61,699 nt of DNA from positions 1 to 61,699 of the forward strand of contig WOYX01000004.1 of NCBI GenBank assembly GCA_011620595.1. Direction: 5' to 3'. Below the pieces are notes generated by a model. The model was not told the DNA's origin and searched no databases. It saw only the letters and a list, made by a program, of their open reading frames with translations. The stretch is from Bacteroidales bacterium. Its GTDB lineage: Bacteria > Bacteroidota > Bacteroidia > Bacteroidales > VadinHA17. Below, piece by piece: positions 26,756 to 35,601 of this stretch (within the stretch, counting starts at the first letter, position 1; each line of letters starts with the position of its first letter). The translations under genes were made by a program, and so were the position numbers.

Positions 26756-29700
26756 ATGAGGGTAATTTACAGAGCCATACTTATGGTGACAACGGGCTTG
26801 CTGCTTGCCGGTCAGCCTGTTGTGCTGGCCCAGCCCCCCGGTCATCAATCCGCATCTGCAGGAGGAATGGTGAAAGGCAAGGACTTCACTCCTCTCATTC
26901 AATATCGTAATGAAGCCCACCGTCTGCAGGGCATTACCGACCCCTCAGGTAAATATTTCAGGCTCTTTCTTCCCGGTCATCATCATACCTCGGTATCAGG
27001 ACAACCGGAGCTGCCGGTTTACAGCCGGCTGATGGAGGTGCCTGCTGACATGACTCTCAAAGTGACTGTCAGAGAAGTAAAGTCAAAAAGAATAAAGTTC
27101 TCTGAGTATGCACCCGGTAAGGCCGAGCTCTTTCCTGTTCAGCCTGCACGGACCAAAAATCAAAAACAGGATGAGAAGGTGGCCGTTAAGGACAGCAGGA
27201 TTTACAAAACAGACGGCATCATTGGACATGATACGGTGACAGTAACCTCCGAGGGCATCTTCAGGGGAAAAAAACTGGTAACCATTGCTGTCTATCCTGC
27301 CTTCTACAATCCGTCAGCCGGATATGTGGACCTGATCACCTCCATGGACCTACACATCTCCCTGAAGCCATCGCCGACAAAGGGTGGTGAGGCAGAACTG
27401 CTCAGCGACGACAAGGGGGGCTATGCATCTGCGTCATATATACCGGGATATACTGACCGGCCGGTAAATATGGTTATAGTCACCGACTCGATCTTCAGAA
27501 AACATCTGACACCGCTGGTAAGATGGAAGATGCTAAAGGGGATCAGGACAACTATCTTCTACAAGGGAGCCGGCCCTGCCGATAGCGTATATTATGACCT
27601 TAAGAAGAGAATCTCCGAATTTTATTTCAGTTCCCTGAACTCGGGCATCCCGGTCCAGTATCTGCTTATTGTCGGCGATCCCTCCCTGGTGCCCACATCA
27701 CGGGGTACCGGAAACGTCTCGGACCTATACTATGGAGAGTTTGACGGCGAAGGAGACTATATCCCTGAGCTCTTCATCGGACGGTTGCCCGTTGCTGACA
27801 CTACCCAGCTGAAGGAGATGGTAAAGAAGATCATTGATTATGAGACCTTCAGCTACGACCCATCAAACAACTTCTGGGCCGGAGCTCTTGCCACCGCGGG
27901 TAATGCCCCGGGTATCTATGAGACCTACATGAACGGCCAGGTGCAGTATATCTATAATAATTACCTGGAGCCCGACACCTCACTCAATGCTGTCAGATGG
28001 CTGTTTCCCGACGCACCCCTGAAGGATGATTCCCTGAAGCTGGTTTTTAACAGCGGCCTGGGGCTTCTGAACTATACCGGACACGGAGAAGCTTCCGGAT
28101 TCAGTGATCCTGTCTTCAAGGTCTCCACCATCAGTGGGCTCACCAACCTTGATGAGTACCCCCTGATTATTGCCAATGCCTGCCGGACGGCACAGATAAA
28201 TGTCACACCCAATTTCGGATCATCCATCGTTACTGCCCAGAACAAAGGTGCCATCGGCTATATCGGATGTACCAATGACTCTTACTGGACGGACGACTTC
28301 TTCTGGGCCGTGGGGCCGGGAACACCCGGGCTGGAGGTGACGTATGAGAATACAGGTACCGGTGCATTCGACAGGCTCTTTCATACCCACAATGAGCCCC
28401 CGGGAGAATGGTATCACACCATGGGGCAGATAAACTTTTCAGGCAACATGTCTGTTTCGGCAAGCACAAGCCCGAGAAAGAGATATTACTGGGAAACATA
28501 CATTCTGCTGGGAGACCCCACACTGTCACCGGTTATCGGACGGCCGGACACCTTTGATATTGAGCTGCCCGACAGGCTGCCGCAGGAGCTGGAGTCACTG
28601 AACTTCTTTGCCAAACCGTTCGTCTATGCGGCAATATCTGACTTTGACACACTCTGGGATGCCAGGTTCGTCAGCCCATCCGGCAACATCAGCCTCTCTC
28701 TGCCTCCGGGAGTTAAGGACTCATGCCTGCTGGTAGTCACCGGCCAGAACATGATACCCTTAATGAAGACCCTCTATTTCGGAGATGTCACGGAGCCATA
28801 TCTGATCGCAGGTGATATTGAATTCGACGATTCCGGAGGCACAACCAACGGTTTACCCGATTACGGCGAGATAATCAATCTCAGGGTGACCATCACCAAC
28901 CTTGGCAAGAGCCCGACGTCAAACCTTATGTCCTCCCTGTCGGTTACCTCCGGTATGATTACGATCGGGTCCGGAACGGAATATATCGGTGTGGTAAACC
29001 CAGGCTCTTCATATACCATCGACGGTAGTTTTGTCTTCACCGTCTCCGATGAGGTGGAGGACGGTGAACTGGCATCACTGCTGCTCAGCCTTACAGATAA
29101 CGGCAACCATTACAGTTTCGGCATAGACATGACCCTTCTTGCTCCCCAGCTGGAAATTGTCTCCTCTGTACACGACGATGCGGCCACCGGAAATTCAAAT
29201 TTCCTCCCCGATCCCGGTGAGACAATAACCCTCAGGGTAAAGGTCAGGAACAAAGGCTCATCAGCTGCCAGCGGCATTGTAACCGTCAGCCCGTCCAATC
29301 CGCTTCTTAATCTTCAGAATGGCACGAAAGAGACGGGATTGGTTCTGCCGGGAGGGACCGGGGAGATTATCTTTGAAACAACAATCTCTGATTATGCCAC
29401 TTCGGGTACCATCATCCCCTATGATGTGAGCTTTGTCTGTGGCAAGTATGATACCCGGGGCACCTGGAGCCTTAGTACGGGAAAGACCAGGGAGACATGG
29501 GAGTTCAACAGGTTTGATGTCTTCCCCTGGATCCGGCACGAGACAAATCAATGGACCATCACCTCTTCAGATGCTTATGAAAACATCCTCTCTGCAAGAA
29601 CGGGCGCCATAACCGACAAGAACAGTTCAGTGCTTGCAATACAGGTCAACAATCCCGTCAGAGATACTCTATCATTCTGGTCGCGTGTCTCCTCCGAACC

Positions 29701-30502
29701 GATATACGACCAGCTTGTTTTCAGAATCGATAGTGCAAACAGCCTGGCGTTGTCAGGCGATACACCCTGGGAATTGCATAGCTTTGCCCTCTCTCCCGGA
29801 GTCCACTACCTTGAATGGATATACAGCAAGGATGTCTCCCTCTCCGGAGGCCTGGATGCAGCATGGATAGACCAGATAACCTTCCCGGGCATCTCATTCC
29901 TCGATGCTGATCTTAATATAGATACGGTGTATCCCCCTGATGCCCTTGCCGACCTTGGCAACATTGTCATAAAAGGCCGCATCATTAACCTGGGTCTTAC
30001 AGCCCTGACAAGCTTCCCCCTGGCTTACAGAATCAACGCAGGTGACCCTGTCATTGAGACCTTCTTTGTTAAGATTGACCCCGGTGATACCGTTGACGTC
30101 TCCTTTGCAACGAAGACCAGCTTTCTCCCGGATGTCAGTTATCTCATAGAGATCATAAGCCGTCTTCCCGAAGACGGGTATGCCGGAAATGATACAGCCC
30201 GTGTCTCTTTTGTGAAGTCAGGCATTGGCCCGGAGCTGCCGGCAGAGAGTGTCAGGATACTCCCCAACCCCTTCAGTGATAATTTTGTTCTTCAGATTGA
30301 TTTCGAGGAATTTGAGCCTGCCTCGATGGAGATAATCGACGCAACGGGAAGGATTGTGCTGAGATACACATATGAACTTACTTCCGGCAGGAACCGGATA
30401 CCGTTCAACTGCCGCCACCTGGCACCGGGTGTTTACACCCTTAGAATAGTTACAGGCGGCAGGAGCAGTATGCTGAAGGTGGTTAAGGTTATGCCCCCGT
30501 AA
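26756..30502 (+). CDS. Gingipain-like C25 cysteine protease with T9SS sorting domain
   Basis: 1248-residue secreted protease. A signal peptide (1-26) and a propeptide-like region (to about 235) precede the peptidase C25 domain (about 235-600). The catalytic pair is His443 in TGHGEASGF and Cys476 in IIANACRTAQ. Two Ig-like/CARDB-type beta repeats follow (about 680-900), then a further beta-domain, and a C-terminal T9SS type A sorting domain (about 1160-1248, ILPNPFSDNF and LAPGVYTLRIVTGG). It is thus exported through the outer membrane by the type IX machinery and anchored or released there. Only its own promoter region separates it from the sensor gene, which is divergent. Confidence 0.92.
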   Translation: MRVIYRAILMVTTGLLLAGQPVVLAQPPGHQSASAGGMVKGKDFTPLIQYRNEAHRLQGITDPSGKYFRLFLPGHHHTSVSGQPELPVYSRLMEVPADMTLKVTVREVKSKRIKFSEYAPGKAELFPVQPARTKNQKQDEKVAVKDSRIYKTDGIIGHDTVTVTSEGIFRGKKLVTIAVYPAFYNPSAGYVDLITSMDLHISLKPSPTKGGEAELLSDDKGGYASASYIPGYTDRPVNMVIVTDSIFRKHLTPLVRWKMLKGIRTTIFYKGAGPADSVYYDLKKRISEFYFSSLNSGIPVQYLLIVGDPSLVPTSRGTGNVSDLYYGEFDGEGDYIPELFIGRLPVADTTQLKEMVKKIIDYETFSYDPSNNFWAGALATAGNAPGIYETYMNGQVQYIYNNYLEPDTSLNAVRWLFPDAPLKDDSLKLVFNSGLGLLNYTGHGEASGFSDPVFKVSTISGLTNLDEYPLIIANACRTAQINVTPNFGSSIVTAQNKGAIGYIGCTNDSYWTDDFFWAVGPGTPGLEVTYENTGTGAFDRLFHTHNEPPGEWYHTMGQINFSGNMSVSASTSPRKRYYWETYILLGDPTLSPVIGRPDTFDIELPDRLPQELESLNFFAKPFVYAAISDFDTLWDARFVSPSGNISLSLPPGVKDSCLLVVTGQNMIPLMKTLYFGDVTEPYLIAGDIEFDDSGGTTNGLPDYGEIINLRVTITNLGKSPTSNLMSSLSVTSGMITIGSGTEYIGVVNPGSSYTIDGSFVFTVSDEVEDGELASLLLSLTDNGNHYSFGIDMTLLAPQLEIVSSVHDDAATGNSNFLPDPGETITLRVKVRNKGSSAASGIVTVSPSNPLLNLQNGTKETGLVLPGGTGEIIFETTISDYATSGTIIPYDVSFVCGKYDTRGTWSLSTGKTRETWEFNRFDVFPWIRHETNQWTITSSDAYENILSARTGAITDKNSSVLAIQVNNPVRDTLSFWSRVSSEPIYDQLVFRIDSANSLALSGDTPWELHSFALSPGVHYLEWIYSKDVSLSGGLDAAWIDQITFPGISFLDADLNIDTVYPPDALADLGNIVIKGRIINLGLTALTSFPLAYRINAGDPVIETFFVKIDPGDTVDVSFATKTSFLPDVSYLIEIISRLPEDGYAGNDTARVSFVKSGIGPELPAESVRILPNPFSDNFVLQIDFEEFEPASMEIIDATGRIVLRYTYELTSGRNRIPFNCRHLAPGVYTLRIVTGGRSSMLKVVKVMPP

Positions 30503-30660
30503 AGCCTGCCCCGATACATCAGGGGTTGAGGCATTGCAAACCCCGCAGGCATAATGAAAACCCCATACGTCGTAGACGTTAAGGTATTACAGGCCGGCGA
30601 ATAACTCCACAACCCATACCGCGTAGCGATTATAGTATTGTATACCAGTTAATTACAACA
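30503..30660. repeat. Intergenic repeat-like element
   Basis: This 165-bp gap has no open frame. It holds AGCCTGCCCCGATA (30503-30516), also found at 6987-7000, and two related blocks: CCCCATACGTCGTAG...GGTATTACAGG near 30562 and CCCATACCGCGTAGCG...GTATTGTA near 30613. The blocks look like diverged copies of one roughly 35-bp unit. Confidence 0.5.
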
Positions 30661-30667
30661 ATAACCC

Positions 30668-31252
30668 ATGAAATCAGACAGACCAACCCGCGAGGAAGCT
30701 CTCGCCCTCTTCAGAAAATACAACAAGTCTGACAGCCTCTTCAAACATGCTCTGTCCGTTGAGGGCGTCATGCGGTACATGGCCCGCAAGCATGGTGAGG
30801 ATGAGGAGATGTGGGGGGTGATCGGACTTATTCATGACCTCGACTATGAGATGTACCCCGAACAGCACTGCACAATGACGGAAAAGATACTAAGCGAAGA
30901 GGGCTGGCCGGAAGAGTACGTCAGGGCTGTGATAAGCCACGGCTACGGCATTTGCTCCGATACTGAACCGCAGAGCCTGCTTGAAAAAACCCTTTTTGCC
31001 ATTGATGAGCTCACCGGCCTCGTTGCCACCAGCGCCCTGGTCAGGCCTTCTAAAAGCGTACTGGACATGGAAGCCCGTTCAGTACGGAAAAAATGGACTG
31101 ACAAGCGGTTTGCAGCCGGCGTTGACCGTACCGTTATAGAAAAGGGGGCGGCGATGCTGGGCGTAGAACTCGGTGACCTTATCACTGACACCATCATGGG
31201 TATGCGAGAGGTGGCCGAAGAGATCGGCCTGAAAGGCAACCCGGAGCAGTAG
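30668..31252 (+). CDS. HD-domain phosphohydrolase
   Basis: 194 residues. The HD-superfamily metal ligands are in place: His27 (KHALSVEG), His56-Asp57 (GLIHDLDYE), and His91 (ISHGYG). The family is COG2316-like (predicted hydrolase); substrates are phosphomonoesters or nucleotides in characterised relatives. There is no signal peptide. The gene stands alone between the repeat-like element and a bidirectional terminator. No function beyond hydrolase can be given. Confidence 0.85.
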   Translation: MKSDRPTREEALALFRKYNKSDSLFKHALSVEGVMRYMARKHGEDEEMWGVIGLIHDLDYEMYPEQHCTMTEKILSEEGWPEEYVRAVISHGYGICSDTEPQSLLEKTLFAIDELTGLVATSALVRPSKSVLDMEARSVRKKWTDKRFAAGVDRTVIEKGAAMLGVELGDLITDTIMGMREVAEEIGLKGNPEQ

Positions 31253-31369
31253 ATAAAACAGTACCCGCCTCCAGGAATCAAGAAGCTTCTTATCAAGCAT
31301 TCAAGGAAGAAGAACGGTGCCGGACCGGTTAACCGGCTATCATTGATATTTTATAAATCCCCGGGTAAT

Positions 31370-31400
31370 AAAGAGGCGCCGGAATCACCCGGCGCCCTTT
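31370..31400. terminator. Bidirectional terminator between convergent genes
   Basis: GGCGCCGG (31375-31382) pairs with CCGGCGCC (31389-31396), flanked by AAAG on the left and CTTT on the right, with one bulged A. It lies between the convergent HD hydrolase and DUF1080 genes. Confidence 0.8.
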
Positions 31401-31422
31401 ATCTCCTGGTCAGCAGTTTTCG

Positions 31423-32169
31423 TCAAAGCTCCCTGATCTGTATATTTCTGAACCAGACATCATCACCGTGGTCCTGCAGGCCTATGTAACCTTCGGTTGC
31501 CACGTCGGCAAAGTCAGGATTTAGTGCGGGGAATTTGCTTCCGGCAACCAGCTCCTTCCACTCGGGTGTCCACAGGTGATACTCAAGAACAGTCTCGCCG
31601 TTCTGAATATGCCATACTGAGCCCTTGTACACCTTTATCTCCGCGGTGTTCCACTCCCCTGCAGGCTTTGCATTCTGCGGCACTGCAGGTATCAGATCAT
31701 AGAGTGACCCGGCCTGCCGGTTGCCGTCCTTGCCTGCTTCTGCATCCGGATGGCGCTCATTATCAAGTACCTGCATCTCAAGAGCAGTTTTCCAGATGGC
31801 ATCCAGCTCCGGATTCTCCTGTCCAAGATAAAATATGCCGCTGTTGCCGCCTTCGGATATCTTCCATTCCAGCTTAAGGTGGAAATTTGAAAACTTCCTG
31901 TCATAGATGATGTCACCACCGCCGCCGCCGGCTTCGCCCTTGCCGGAGCCTATGCAATGCAGTGTTCCGTCAACGATCTCCCAGCCCTGCCCGGGGAAGG
32001 TCTCCTTGTTATAGTTGCGCCATCCCTGTGTGGTAGTGCCGTCAAAGAGGAAGGTCCATACTTCAGCATCTGTGGATTTCTGCTCAACCTCCTTCTTTGA
32101 TTTTCCCGGTCCGCAGGAGACAAATGCAACTGCCACAGCAAAAACAAACATTAACTTAAATACTTTCAT
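31423..32169 (-). CDS. DUF1080 (3-keto-disaccharide hydrolase family) lipoprotein
   Basis: 248 residues, lipid-anchored at Cys19 (AFVSC). The mature part is a concanavalin-like jelly-roll with family motifs LFDGTTTQGWRNY, DIIYDRKFSNFHLKLEWK, NSGIFYL and the terminal YIGLQDHGDDVWFRNIQIREL pattern. Members of this family cleave 3-keto-glycosides made by Gfo/Idh/MocA dehydrogenases. It starts 38 bp after the neighbouring Gfo/Idh/MocA gene on the same strand, which fits that two-step scheme. The location is predicted to be periplasmic or outer-membrane. Substrate specificity cannot be read from the sequence. Confidence 0.9.
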   Translation of the reverse strand: MKVFKLMFVFAVAVAFVSCGPGKSKKEVEQKSTDAEVWTFLFDGTTTQGWRNYNKETFPGQGWEIVDGTLHCIGSGKGEAGGGGGDIIYDRKFSNFHLKLEWKISEGGNSGIFYLGQENPELDAIWKTALEMQVLDNERHPDAEAGKDGNRQAGSLYDLIPAVPQNAKPAGEWNTAEIKVYKGSVWHIQNGETVLEYHLWTPEWKELVAGSKFPALNPDFADVATEGYIGLQDHGDDVWFRNIQIREL

Positions 32170-32207
32170 ATTCGTCAGATTTTATTTGGTTAGTTACTTA
32201 ATAACAA

Positions 32208-33707
32208 TTATACAGGCATTTCGGGAAGCTGCCATCCGTCACGGTATGAATGCCTGACCATCTCTTTTGCGAACTGCCTGGCATTTATGGGTTCGGTCCA
32301 TTTCTTGTCGAAGGTCGGGTGACCGTCGGTGATGCTGAAATGATCCTCGATGCAAATCTTCATAGAGTCACTGTCGGTGATATTGGTGAACTCCATCTTT
32401 TCACCGTCCCATTCCAGCTCCTTGTTGAGTCCCTGCAGCCTGACGGCCAGCACTCCCATCACCACCATCTCATTGAACGGTCCTGCTTCTGAGAAGTCGG
32501 ATTTGGCAGGCACCCTGTTTTCCGGGCTCTCCTTGCATGCGCGCACCCAGTCCATCTCATGTCCGCCGCGGGTGGCATTCGCAACACGCCTTTCGGTCTG
32601 CGGGGCATTTGGTATGCGTCCGGACAACAACCAGGGATTGATACCGTAACAACCGCATATCAGTTTATCCTTGGTGCCGTGGAAGATAACGCCTCCTCCC
32701 TGGTCATTCATATCCTTGCCTGCCGGCCAGCCTTCGGGCTTTATGGGCTGCAGTCCGCCATCGAACCAGGTAACCTCTACCTCGGGAAGGTCTATCTTGT
32801 AATGTGACGGTGCCGTTCTTGCCGGATATACCAGTTTCACCATCTCCGCATTGGGAGCACAGTCAGTGAGCAGCAGGGTTGAGCTGGCCTGGACACGTGT
32901 CGGATAAGTAAGTCTGAGGGATTTGAATACAGGATGAAGGATATGACATGCCATATCACCGAGAGCTCCTGTTCCAAAGTCCCACCATCCTCTCCAGTTC
33001 CACGGATGATAAATTTCGTTGTACGGCCTCACCGGGGCAGGGCCAAGGAAGAGATCCCAGTCGAGAGTCTTGGGAACCTTGTCTACCCGCGTCGGAGTGT
33101 TCAGTCCCTGCGGCCATATCGGCCTGTCAGTGAAGGCTTCCACTTTTGTCACCTCCCCGATCTCCCTGTTCTGTATCCACTCCTGAATCAGATCTACACC
33201 CTCTGCAGAAGAACCCTGGTTACCCATGGATGTGGCTACCCTGTGCTTCGCTGCCAGCCTGGTCAGCAGCCTTGACTCGTAGACACTGTGAGTAAGAGGC
33301 TTTTGCAGGTAGACATGCTTGCCCATGGTCATCGCATGTGCTGCAGTCAGGGCATGGGTGTGGTCTGCCGTAGCAATGATCACCGCATCAATGGAATCAC
33401 CCATCTCATCGTACATCTTCCTGTAATCCCAGTATCTTTTTGCTGCAGGATAAGCGTCAAAAACTCTCTTTGAGTAGCCCCAGTCAACGTCACAGAGCGC
33501 GACGATATTTTCCGTTGCTGCAACGTTCCTCAGGTTTGTGGCTCCGACACCGCCGATACCTATTCCCGCAATGTTAAGCTTATCACTCGGAGCACGGTGG
33601 CCGAGGCCGCTGACAACATTGCCTGGAATGATGGTCAGACCGGCAATTGCGGCACCTGTAGTGCCTACAAATGAACGTCTTGTAAACTTTTTTGTCTCCT
33701 CTTTCAT
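32208..33707 (-). CDS. Twin-arginine-type Gfo/Idh/MocA oxidoreductase
   Basis: 499 residues with a twin-arginine-like leader (FTRRSFVGTTG, residues 8-18). A Rossmann NAD(P)-binding domain follows (IAGIGIGGVGATN), with the conserved ADHTHALTAAHAMTMGKHVYLQKPL segment carrying the EKP/QKP-type lysine. The C-terminal domain ends SYRDGWQLPEMPV. In characterised relatives such enzymes oxidise or reduce sugar hydroxyls at C3. It is 38 bp upstream of the DUF1080 gene, so a dehydrogenase/lyase pair is likely. Tight cofactor binding is expected if it acts in the periplasm, where free NAD is not available. Confidence 0.9.
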   Translation of the reverse strand: MKEETKKFTRRSFVGTTGAAIAGLTIIPGNVVSGLGHRAPSDKLNIAGIGIGGVGATNLRNVAATENIVALCDVDWGYSKRVFDAYPAAKRYWDYRKMYDEMGDSIDAVIIATADHTHALTAAHAMTMGKHVYLQKPLTHSVYESRLLTRLAAKHRVATSMGNQGSSAEGVDLIQEWIQNREIGEVTKVEAFTDRPIWPQGLNTPTRVDKVPKTLDWDLFLGPAPVRPYNEIYHPWNWRGWWDFGTGALGDMACHILHPVFKSLRLTYPTRVQASSTLLLTDCAPNAEMVKLVYPARTAPSHYKIDLPEVEVTWFDGGLQPIKPEGWPAGKDMNDQGGGVIFHGTKDKLICGCYGINPWLLSGRIPNAPQTERRVANATRGGHEMDWVRACKESPENRVPAKSDFSEAGPFNEMVVMGVLAVRLQGLNKELEWDGEKMEFTNITDSDSMKICIEDHFSITDGHPTFDKKWTEPINARQFAKEMVRHSYRDGWQLPEMPV

Positions 33708-33967
33708 AATATGTCAGGTTAAGTTTTTCTGATATCAAGGAATAAAAATAGAAAAAATCCGGAGAATAATAACGGCTGTTACAAGGTAATTCCTGCCATT
33801 AATGTGATAACTCTGATCAGCAAGCTCAGAGTAAGACAGGGTGCTGTCAAACATAGGAATTCGGGCATATAAGGATCAGGTTATCGGTTTCGGCGACAGA
33901 TTGCAGCAATCTTTGGGCAGCTTCAATTTTTATAACCAAAAATCGCTAATTTGCAGTAAAATATCTT
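33708..33967. other. Intergenic region with one inverted repeat
   Basis: These 260 bp between divergent genes hold no open frame. ACTCTGA (33810-33816) and TCAGAGT (33826-33832) form an inverted repeat with a 9-nt gap, a possible operator or small hairpin. I see no consensus -7 box for either gene. Confidence 0.3.
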
Positions 33968-34462
33968 ATGGAAACGCGGAGGTTCAATCTTGATCTCAGT
34001 GAGAATAACAAAGTTAACCGGATACTGAAACTGATATCAGGCATCATCTGTATTGTCGTTGCACTAATCCTCGCAGTGATGATGCACAGATCAGGTGAAT
34101 CAACCCGGAGCACCTGGATTGCCGTTGCATTCCTGTTTCTGTTCGGGATATGGCTTGTACTGAAGGGTACCGGAATGACCGACCGCTATATGGAAATATC
34201 TGATAATGAAATAATCCTGAAAGATAAAATCTATGCTCCTGCTCTGGTTATCAGGGCATCAGAGCTGAAAGAGACCGGATTCGGCCAGCTGAAGATATCT
34301 TTTTCTCTCAGCGAGGGAAAGGAAATTGCCTTTCGGCTCGGCACATATTACCGTGAAAACTCCTTAAAACTTATGGAGGCGGTAGAGGAGTTTTGTAATC
34401 TAAACGGGATTCCGACAAGCGGAATCAATACCAATGAAGAAATCACCGGCAAGGAAGCTTAG
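33968..34462 (+). CDS. Two-helix membrane protein with a PH-like C-terminal domain
   Basis: 164 residues. A polar N-terminus (1-20) is followed by two transmembrane helices (about 21-41 and 51-67), then a soluble beta-rich domain (about 70-150) with the alternating pattern YMEISDNEIILKDKIY and ISFSLSEGKEIAFRLG, which looks like a bacterial PH-type fold. No family function is known to me. The end overlaps the start of the next Gfo/Idh/MocA gene by 29 bp, so translation is likely coupled and the two genes may be related in function. Confidence 0.72.
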   Translation: METRRFNLDLSENNKVNRILKLISGIICIVVALILAVMMHRSGESTRSTWIAVAFLFLFGIWLVLKGTGMTDRYMEISDNEIILKDKIYAPALVIRASELKETGFGQLKISFSLSEGKEIAFRLGTYYRENSLKLMEAVEEFCNLNGIPTSGINTNEEITGKEA

Positions 34463-35600
34463 AATGGGTATGATCGGTGGCGGGGAAGGTTCTCTGATAG
34501 GACCGGTACATCGTATGGCGGCCCGCCTCGACGGCATGACCGTACTCGTGTGCGGTGCCTTCAGCAGTAATCCTGCCGTCTCTGCTGCCACCGGAAGCGC
34601 TGAGGGAGCAGACAGCTCACGCATCTATGACTCATGGCAGGAGATGATAGGCCGTGAGGGTTCTCTGCCCGAAGATATAAGACCACATTTTATTTCGGTT
34701 GTGACTCCCAACTACCTTCACTACGGCCCGGCAAAGATGGCCCTGGAGGCAGGTTTTCACGTTGTGTGCGACAAGCCCCTCTGCATGAGCGTTGCTGAAG
34801 CCATTGACCTGCAGGAGACCGTTGAGCGTACCGGGAGGCTCTTCTGCCTCACTTATAATTATACCGGGTATCCTATGGTTAAAAGGGCCCGCGAGATGAT
34901 ACGTGGGGGAGAAATAGGTACCGTGAGGAAAATCGCCGTCGAATATTTCCAGGGATGGCTCTCATCTCCGGTTGAGACCACCGGAAACAGGCAGGCTGAA
35001 TGGAGATCAGACCCCGCGAAGGCCGGCAAAGCCGGCGCAATGGCAGATATCGGTACTCATGCCTTCAATCTTGCAGAATATGTGTCGGGGCTGGAGGTGA
35101 CAGAGCTTTCTGCTGATCTTGGTTCTGTGGTGCCGGGTAGGCTGCTGGATGATGACGGCAATGTGCTGCTGCATTTCGAAAACGGCGCCCGGGGCACCCT
35201 GCTGGCCAGCCAGGTGGCACTGGGAGAGGAAAATAACCTCTCGCTGAGGATATACGGCAACAGGGGAAGTATATCATGGAGACAGATGGAGCCTAACTCA
35301 TTGACAGTGCTATGGCCTGACAAACCCGCCCAGGTTTACCGTACGGGCACCGCCTTTGCCGAAACGGGCCTGGCAGCCCCCATGCATACCCGCATTCCTG
35401 CCGGCCATCCAGAAGGATTCATCGAGGCATTTGCCAATCTCTACAGAAATTTTGCCCGCCATATCATTGATCTGAGAGAAGGCAGGAAGAGGGATCCCCT
35501 GGCTGACTACCCTGGCATTTATGAAGGTGTCAGGGGAATGAAATTCCTTGAGGCTGTGGTAGCCTCAAGCAAGAACAATTCCATAAAAACAGCACTCTGA
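34434..35600 (+). CDS. Gfo/Idh/MocA oxidoreductase (cytoplasmic)
   Basis: 388 residues without a leader. The N-terminal Rossmann motif is MGMIGGGEGSLIG, followed by the dinucleotide-domain segment VTPNYLHYGPA and VVCDKPLC with the conserved Lys-Pro pair. The C-terminal domain follows (about 140-380). In contrast to the upstream paralogue it has no export signal, so it probably acts in the cytoplasm on imported keto-sugars. It overlaps the membrane protein gene by 29 bp at the start, and its stop is 1 bp from the stop of the convergent isomerase gene. Confidence 0.9.
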   Translation: MKKSPARKLRMGMIGGGEGSLIGPVHRMAARLDGMTVLVCGAFSSNPAVSAATGSAEGADSSRIYDSWQEMIGREGSLPEDIRPHFISVVTPNYLHYGPAKMALEAGFHVVCDKPLCMSVAEAIDLQETVERTGRLFCLTYNYTGYPMVKRAREMIRGGEIGTVRKIAVEYFQGWLSSPVETTGNRQAEWRSDPAKAGKAGAMADIGTHAFNLAEYVSGLEVTELSADLGSVVPGRLLDDDGNVLLHFENGARGTLLASQVALGEENNLSLRIYGNRGSISWRQMEPNSLTVLWPDKPAQVYRTGTAFAETGLAAPMHTRIPAGHPEGFIEAFANLYRNFARHIIDLREGRKRDPLADYPGIYEGVRGMKFLEAVVASSKNNSIKTAL

Positions 35601-35601
35601 A

